NCBI RefSeq assembly: GCF_016805305.1
Contig: NZ_JAERQN010000011.1
Location: forward strand, 62,001-126,000
Reading direction: 5' to 3'
Length of the DNA: 64,000 nt
DNA from: Falsiroseomonas ponticola
GTDB taxonomy: Bacteria; Pseudomonadota; Alphaproteobacteria; Acetobacterales; Acetobacteraceae
The notes beneath the pieces are model-generated. The model searched no databases, was not told the DNA's origin, and saw only the letters and a list, made by a program, of their open reading frames with translations. Position 1 is the first letter of the stretch; each line of letters opens with the position of its first letter. Both the position numbers and the translations under genes were made by a program. Positions 60,271 through 64,000 of the stretch are shown here, in pieces.

Positions 60271-61152
60271 TCAGAGGCAGAGGTATTCCCAGGCGACCGT
60301 CGCCGCGGCCAGCGCCGTGATCTCCGCCACGTCATGGGCGGGCAGCACCTCCACCACATCCATCCCCTTGAAATCGATGCCTTTCAGCCGCCGCAGCAGT
60401 GCCTGCGCCTGCCAGCTCGCCAGCCCCCCGATCTCCGGCGTGCCGGTGCCGGGGGCGAAGGCGGGGTCCAGCACATCGATATCGAAGGAGAGATAGGTGG
60501 GCGCGGTGCCGACCACGTCCCGCACCTTCGCCGCCACCGCGGCGGGGCCGATCTCGTGAAAATCCAGCGCCGTCACGATCGTGACGCCCTGCGCCAGGGT
60601 CCAGTCCCAGACCTCCCGCTGCACCGGGCTGCGGATGCCGATCTGGATCATCCGGCGCGGGTCCACCAACCCCTCCCGGATCGCGTGCCAGAACACAGAT
60701 CCATGCGCATAGGCCTGGCCGAAATTGTCCTCCCAGGTGTCCACATGTGCGTCGCAATGGACCAGCGCCAGCGGCGCGCCGACGCGCTTCCGAGCCGCGC
60801 GCAGCAGCGGCAGCGTCACGCCATGCTCGCCGCCGAAGGCGACCAGATGGTCGAGCGCCGAGGCCTGCTCCTCGATCAGCGCCAGGCTGCCGGGGATGTC
60901 GCCGAGCGCGATGGCGAAGTCGCCGATATCGGCGATGGGCAAGGTCGCCGGATCGACCCAGGACCCGGGATGCGCCCCATCCACCAGCATGCGCGACGCC
61001 GCCCGGATCGCCCGCGGCGCATCCCGCGCGCCGGCGCGGTTCGTGGTGCCGATATCCAGCGGAATCCCCGCCACCGCGATCCCCCCCGCCGGGTCGCGCC
61101 GCGTCACGCCGAGGAAGCCCGGCGGGGTGGCGAAGGTCGGCGTTCCGGCCAT
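60271..61152 (-). CDS. Agmatinase-family ureohydrolase
   Basis: This 293-residue binuclear manganese enzyme is of the arginase/agmatinase family. Metal ligands are visible in FGGEHGVTLP, ALVHCDAHVDTWED and SFDIDVLDPAFAPGTGTPE. The length and the PGTGTPE motif favour agmatinase (agmatine to putrescine plus urea); guanidinobutyrase is an alternative. It lies upstream of the ornithine decarboxylase and homospermidine synthase genes on the same strand, which fits polyamine supply. The ATG at 61152 (MAGTPTFATPPGF) is used; the long upstream extension is a GC-driven open frame. Confidence 0.88.
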   Translation of the reverse strand: MAGTPTFATPPGFLGVTRRDPAGGIAVAGIPLDIGTTNRAGARDAPRAIRAASRMLVDGAHPGSWVDPATLPIADIGDFAIALGDIPGSLALIEEQASALDHLVAFGGEHGVTLPLLRAARKRVGAPLALVHCDAHVDTWEDNFGQAYAHGSVFWHAIREGLVDPRRMIQIGIRSPVQREVWDWTLAQGVTIVTALDFHEIGPAAVAAKVRDVVGTAPTYLSFDIDVLDPAFAPGTGTPEIGGLASWQAQALLRRLKGIDFKGMDVVEVLPAHDVAEITALAAATVAWEYLCL

Positions 61153-61213
61153 GCGGCGAACTCCCGTGGTTGCGCGCTGGACAGGGCAGGGGCCGCGCGC
61201 GAGGCTTCCCCTC

Positions 61214-61513
61214 ATGCCTGATTTCGACCCGGAGCGGGATATCCTGCCCTTCGACCTCGCGGCCGCCCGCCGCGGCATGCGCCTCAACCGGCTGGGCCAT
61301 GCGCTGCGGGATCCAGCCACGCGCGCGCGCTTCGCAGCCGATCCCGCCGCCGTGCTGGATGCCGCCGGTTTGACCGCGGCGGAACGCGCCGCGCTGGAAG
61401 CCCGCGACTGGCGCGGCCTGCTGGCGCTGGGCGCCAGCGTCTATGCCCTCGCGAAGATCGGCGGCGCCATGGGCGTGCCGCTGCCGCAGATCGTGCGGGA
61501 GGGAAGGGGCTGA
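61214..61513 (+). CDS. LigA-domain protein, protocatechuate 4,5-dioxygenase alpha-type subunit
   Basis: This 99-residue small helical protein is of the LigA type: RGMRLNRLGHALRDPATRARFAADPAAVLDAAGLTAAERAALEARDWRGLLALGASVYALAKIG is the diagnostic stretch. It forms the cap of class III extradiol dioxygenases together with the LigB-type subunit encoded next. Its stop overlaps the start of that gene (TGATG), so 1:1 translation is likely. Confidence 0.88.
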   Translation: MPDFDPERDILPFDLAAARRGMRLNRLGHALRDPATRARFAADPAAVLDAAGLTAAERAALEARDWRGLLALGASVYALAKIGGAMGVPLPQIVREGRG

Positions 61514-62340
61514 TGGCGCGCATCATCGGCGGCATCGGCATCACCCACAGCCCCGCCGCCATCTTCGCCCATGACAAGGGGCTGGGCGCGAAACCGGAAT
61601 GGGCGCCGTTCTTCCAACCACTGGCGCAGGCCCGCGCCTGGCTGGAAGCGGCGCGGCCGGACCTCATCCTCTGCGTCTACAACGACCACCTGAACCACTT
61701 CTTCTTCGACGCCTATCCGAGCTTCGCCATCGGCGTGGCGGATGAATTCCCGCTGGCGCCCGAGGCCGGCGCCATCCCCGCCTTCCCCCCCATCCCCGGC
61801 GATTTCGCCCTGGCCGCGCGGATCACGGAGGCGCTGGTCGCGCGCGACTTCGACCTGACCGTCTGCCAGGAGCTGGCGCTGGACCACGGCGCGGCCGGGC
61901 CGCTCCGCATGCTGGCGGAGCCCTGGCCCGCGCCGGTGGTGCCGATCTTCGTCAACGTCCTCCGCGCCCCCGTCCCCCGCCCCGGCCGCCTCCATGCGCT
62001 GGGCCAGGCGCTGGCGGCGGCCGTGGCCGCGCTGCCGGAGGATCTGCGTGTGGTGGTCGTCGCCACCGGCGGCCTCTCCCACCAGCTGCACGGCCCCCGC
62101 GGTGGCGAGATCAACGAGGCATGGGACCGCGACTTCCTCGCCCGCCTGCCGGGCGACGGCGCCGCGCTCGCTGCCCTGACGACGCGCGACTATGTGGTGC
62201 GCGGCGGGGCGGAGGGGGCGGAGACGGTGATGTGGCTCGCCATGCGCGGCGCGCTGCCCGACGCCGTCCGCCCCATCGTCACGGGCTACCTGGCCACGGG
62301 CAGCACCGGCCTCGGGCTTCTGGTGCTGGAGGCGGTGTAG
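61513..62340 (+). CDS. LigB-type class III extradiol ring-cleavage dioxygenase, catalytic subunit
   Basis: This 275-residue catalytic subunit has the Fe(II) ligands His in GIGITHSPA (about residue 12) and in CVYNDHLNHFFFDAYPSF (about residue 60). Further marks are QELALDHGAAGPLRML (catalytic region) and VVVATGGLSHQLHGPRGGEIN (acid-base His). Together with the LigA-type subunit it should cleave protocatechuate at the 4,5 bond; gallate or a related catechol are alternatives. Coexistence with pcaHG in the same window gives two cleavage routes. The RraA-like aldolase at 49429 could act later in this pathway. Confidence 0.88.
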   Translation: MARIIGGIGITHSPAAIFAHDKGLGAKPEWAPFFQPLAQARAWLEAARPDLILCVYNDHLNHFFFDAYPSFAIGVADEFPLAPEAGAIPAFPPIPGDFALAARITEALVARDFDLTVCQELALDHGAAGPLRMLAEPWPAPVVPIFVNVLRAPVPRPGRLHALGQALAAAVAALPEDLRVVVVATGGLSHQLHGPRGGEINEAWDRDFLARLPGDGAALAALTTRDYVVRGGAEGAETVMWLAMRGALPDAVRPIVTGYLATGSTGLGLLVLEAV

Positions 62341-62537
62341 GCGCCGAAACCGCTGGCATCCGGCGCGTGTTCCGGTTATGTTCGAACTATCATCGCCACC
62401 ACTGCGCCTGAAGCCCTCTCCGCCCGCCGGTGGTTGAGGGGGGGCCTCCCCAAGGCTCCGACCCCCCCCGAAAACGGTGCTAAACCCACATAAACGGCAT
62501 AATCGGCTAAACTCGCCTAGCGACTAAAAAGCCACAC

Positions 62538-63362
62538 TCACCGCGCCTTCAGCCTGGTCCGCACCGACCACAGCTCCGGGAAGAAGCCCCGCTCCAGCAC
62601 CCCCTTGAGGTAGGAGACCCCCGCCGAGCCGCCCGTGCCCATGCGGTGGCCGATGATGCGCTCCACTGTCTTCATGTGCCGGAAGCGCCAGGTCTGGAAC
62701 GCGTCCTCGAGGTCCACGAGTTCCTCGGCCAGCTCATAGAGGTCGAAATGCGCCTCGGGGTTCTCATAGACCACCGCCCAGGCCGCCGTGACACCCTCAT
62801 CCGCCTCATGCCGCCTGGTCAGGTCGCGCTCCAGCACTGCCTGGGGCACCGGCAGCCCGCGCCGCGCCAGCAGGCGCAGCGCCTCGTCATAGATGGAGGG
62901 CCCGCGATACGCCGCCTCCAGCGGGCCCATGATGTCCGGCCGATGGCGGTGCGGCCGCAGCATGAACTCGTCCTTCGCGCCCATGCGGAACTCGATCATC
63001 CGGTACTGCCAGGACTGGAAGCCCGATGAACTGCCGAGGCTGGCGCGGAAGGCCAGGTAGTCATGCGGCGTCATGGTGGACAGCACGTCCCAGGCGCCGA
63101 TCAGCTGGGCCTGGATTCGCGAAACGCGTGACAGCGCCTTGAAGCAGGGGCGCAGCTCGTCGCGCCGCATATTCTCGATCGCCAGGTCCATCTCATGGTT
63201 CAGCAGCTTCATCCAGAGCTCCTGCACCTGGTGGATGGTGATGAACAGCAGCTCGTCATGCTGGCCGGACAGCGGCGCCTGCGCCGTCAGCAGCTGGTCG
63301 AGCCGGAGGTAGTCGCCATAGCTCATGCGCTTCGCGAAATCGGTCTCGACGCCTTCGACCAT
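62538..63362 (-). CDS. kynA: Tryptophan 2,3-dioxygenase
   Basis: This 274-residue haem dioxygenase converts tryptophan to N-formylkynurenine. It starts with SYGDYLRLDQLLTAQAP and DELLFITIHQVQELWMKLLNHEMD. FQSWQYRMIEFRMG contains substrate-binding residues, and the haem-ligand region lies in FQTWRFRHMKTVERIIGHRMGTGGSAGVSYLK. It has a good AAGGAGA site before the ATG at 63362. It is divergent from the kynureninase-like gene with 63 bp between starts, a typical kynurenine-pathway arrangement. Confidence 0.95.
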   Translation of the reverse strand: MVEGVETDFAKRMSYGDYLRLDQLLTAQAPLSGQHDELLFITIHQVQELWMKLLNHEMDLAIENMRRDELRPCFKALSRVSRIQAQLIGAWDVLSTMTPHDYLAFRASLGSSSGFQSWQYRMIEFRMGAKDEFMLRPHRHRPDIMGPLEAAYRGPSIYDEALRLLARRGLPVPQAVLERDLTRRHEADEGVTAAWAVVYENPEAHFDLYELAEELVDLEDAFQTWRFRHMKTVERIIGHRMGTGGSAGVSYLKGVLERGFFPELWSVRTRLKAR

Positions 63363-63389
63363 CGGGAGAGTCTCCTTGAACCCCGATAC

Positions 63390-63401
63390 TTTAAGCTTAA
63401 A
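63390..63401. promoter_or_regulatory. Perfect 12-bp palindrome between the divergent kyn genes
   Basis: TTTAAGCTTAAA is an exact palindrome lying 27 bp from the kynA start and 24 bp from the kynureninase-like start, in an AT-rich island. Its form resembles operators of MarR-type and similar dimeric regulators. Its central place suggests that one regulator controls both genes. No regulator gene is in view. Confidence 0.6.
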
Positions 63402-63425
63402 CTATCCCGGGAAGGGAACCCGAAT

Positions 63426-64000
63426 ATGCTGGACCTGCGCCCCCATTTCGCCCGCTTCCTCGGCGCCCGGCCCGGCCGGCTGCATGTGGCGGCCCACAGC
63501 CACCACCCCTGGCCCGATGCGACGCGGGATGCGCAGCTCGCCGCCTGGGACGTGGCGGCGGAGCATCAGGACGACAAATGGGGCACCATCCTCGGCCCCG
63601 TCTGGCAGGCGGCGCAGGGCCACGTCGCCCGCCAGATCGGCGCGCCCGACCCCGCCACCATCGTCTTCGCGCCCAACACGCATGAATTCGTGGTGCGCAT
63701 CCTGTCGAGCCTGCCGACGCACCGCCCCGCCCGCATCCTGACCACGGATGGCGAATTCCACTCCTTCGCCCGCCAGGTCGCGCGGCTGGAGGAGGAAGGT
63801 CTTGTCCAGGTCACCCGCATCGCCTCCGACCCCGGCCCGGACTGCCTGCCCCGGCTGGCGGAGGCCGCGCGGGCCGGCTTCGACCTCATCTGGACCAGCG
63901 AGGTCTTCTTCCACTCCGGCTATGCGCAGGACGGTTTCGCCGAACTTGCGCAGGCCGCAGGCGACGCCGTGCTGGTGATCGACGGCTATCACGGCTTCAT
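63426..64000 (+). CDS. Kynureninase-like fold type I PLP enzyme, partial
   Basis: The first 191 residues of a class V aminotransferase/kynureninase-type enzyme are visible and the gene runs off the window. Seen are FLGARPGRLHVAAHSHHPWPD, IVFAPNTHEFVVRILSSL, ILTTDGEFHSFARQVARLEEEG and WTSEVFFHSGYAQD, ending in VLVIDGYHGF with the Asp that contacts the PLP ring nitrogen. The PLP-binding Lys lies beyond the edge. Placement opposite kynA supports hydrolysis of kynurenine to anthranilate and alanine; another class V enzyme remains possible. Confidence 0.82.
   Translation, partial: MLDLRPHFARFLGARPGRLHVAAHSHHPWPDATRDAQLAAWDVAAEHQDDKWGTILGPVWQAAQGHVARQIGAPDPATIVFAPNTHEFVVRILSSLPTHRPARILTTDGEFHSFARQVARLEEEGLVQVTRIASDPGPDCLPRLAEAARAGFDLIWTSEVFFHSGYAQDGFAELAQAAGDAVLVIDGYHGF

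Noticed and set aside
1..64000. Transposases, prophage genes, toxin-antitoxin pairs, restriction or other defence systems
   Set aside because: I looked for them in all frames and recognised none.

Overview
The window is a contiguous, very GC-rich piece of bacterial chromosome. Codon third positions are almost all G or C, so most antisense frames are also open. The gene set suggests an alphaproteobacterium of the Acetobacteraceae (Roseomonas-like) group. Supporting signs are many solute-binding proteins (Bug/TctC, family 5, CUT1, Liv), a BKACE-pcaHG operon, homospermidine synthesis and a bciB-type 8-vinyl reductase. If correct, bciB implies a bacteriochlorophyll-making lineage. The taxonomic call is inference from gene content. 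No transposase, integrase, CRISPR array, rRNA or prophage gene was seen.

Layout. 1-3175: CUT1 sugar ABC importer (permease cut by the window edge, binding protein, ATPase). 3361-6589: Bcr/CflA exporter and an orphan HWE sensor kinase. 6708-11303: two-subunit 2-oxoacid dehydrogenase E1, divergent from an internally duplicated unknown protein that is translationally coupled to an acetolactate-synthase-like ThDP enzyme. 11376-19052: glutamate-synthase-like FMN protein, acyl-CoA ligase, cupin, an overlapping amidohydrolase/deacetylase/deacetylase operon and a GST. 19140-19231: tRNA-Ser(GCU). 19636-25812: a 2058-residue secreted repeat protein (Ig-like, ELWxxDGT and RTX repeats). 25822-34888: Bug binding protein, alpha/beta hydrolase, MFS exporter, peptide-type binding protein, TauD-family dioxygenase, 2-hydroxyacid dehydrogenase and the BKACE-pcaH-pcaG operon.

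35019-45420: YrdC-like protein; the livGFHM importer without an adjacent binding protein; a TIGR04076/aldo-keto reductase/NTF2-like operon; a sterol-desaturase-type hydroxylase; a Liv-type binding protein; and an aldo-keto reductase fused to a RidA-type domain. 45421-45684: a gene-free convergent region packed with five palindromes. 45685-53271: divergent SDR, DUF1275 membrane protein, three small basic or proline-rich proteins, orphan bciB, RraA-like aldolase, OsmC, hydroxyacid dehydrogenase, a second SDR and a GntR/FCD regulator with a palindromic operator candidate. 53354-57116: hydrolase, family-5 binding protein and a methyltransferase-like protein.

57121-61152 is a polyamine block: agmatinase, then ornithine decarboxylase behind its own promoter and a leader of about 390 nt, then homospermidine synthase. 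61214-62340 encodes LigA- and LigB-type extradiol dioxygenase subunits. 62538-64000 holds tryptophan 2,3-dioxygenase divergent from a kynureninase-like gene (cut by the window edge), with a perfect 12-bp palindrome between them.

The overall theme is scavenging of sugars, peptides, carboxylates and amino acids. Aromatic carbon enters by both intradiol (pcaHG) and extradiol (ligAB) ring cleavage, and tryptophan by the kynurenine route.
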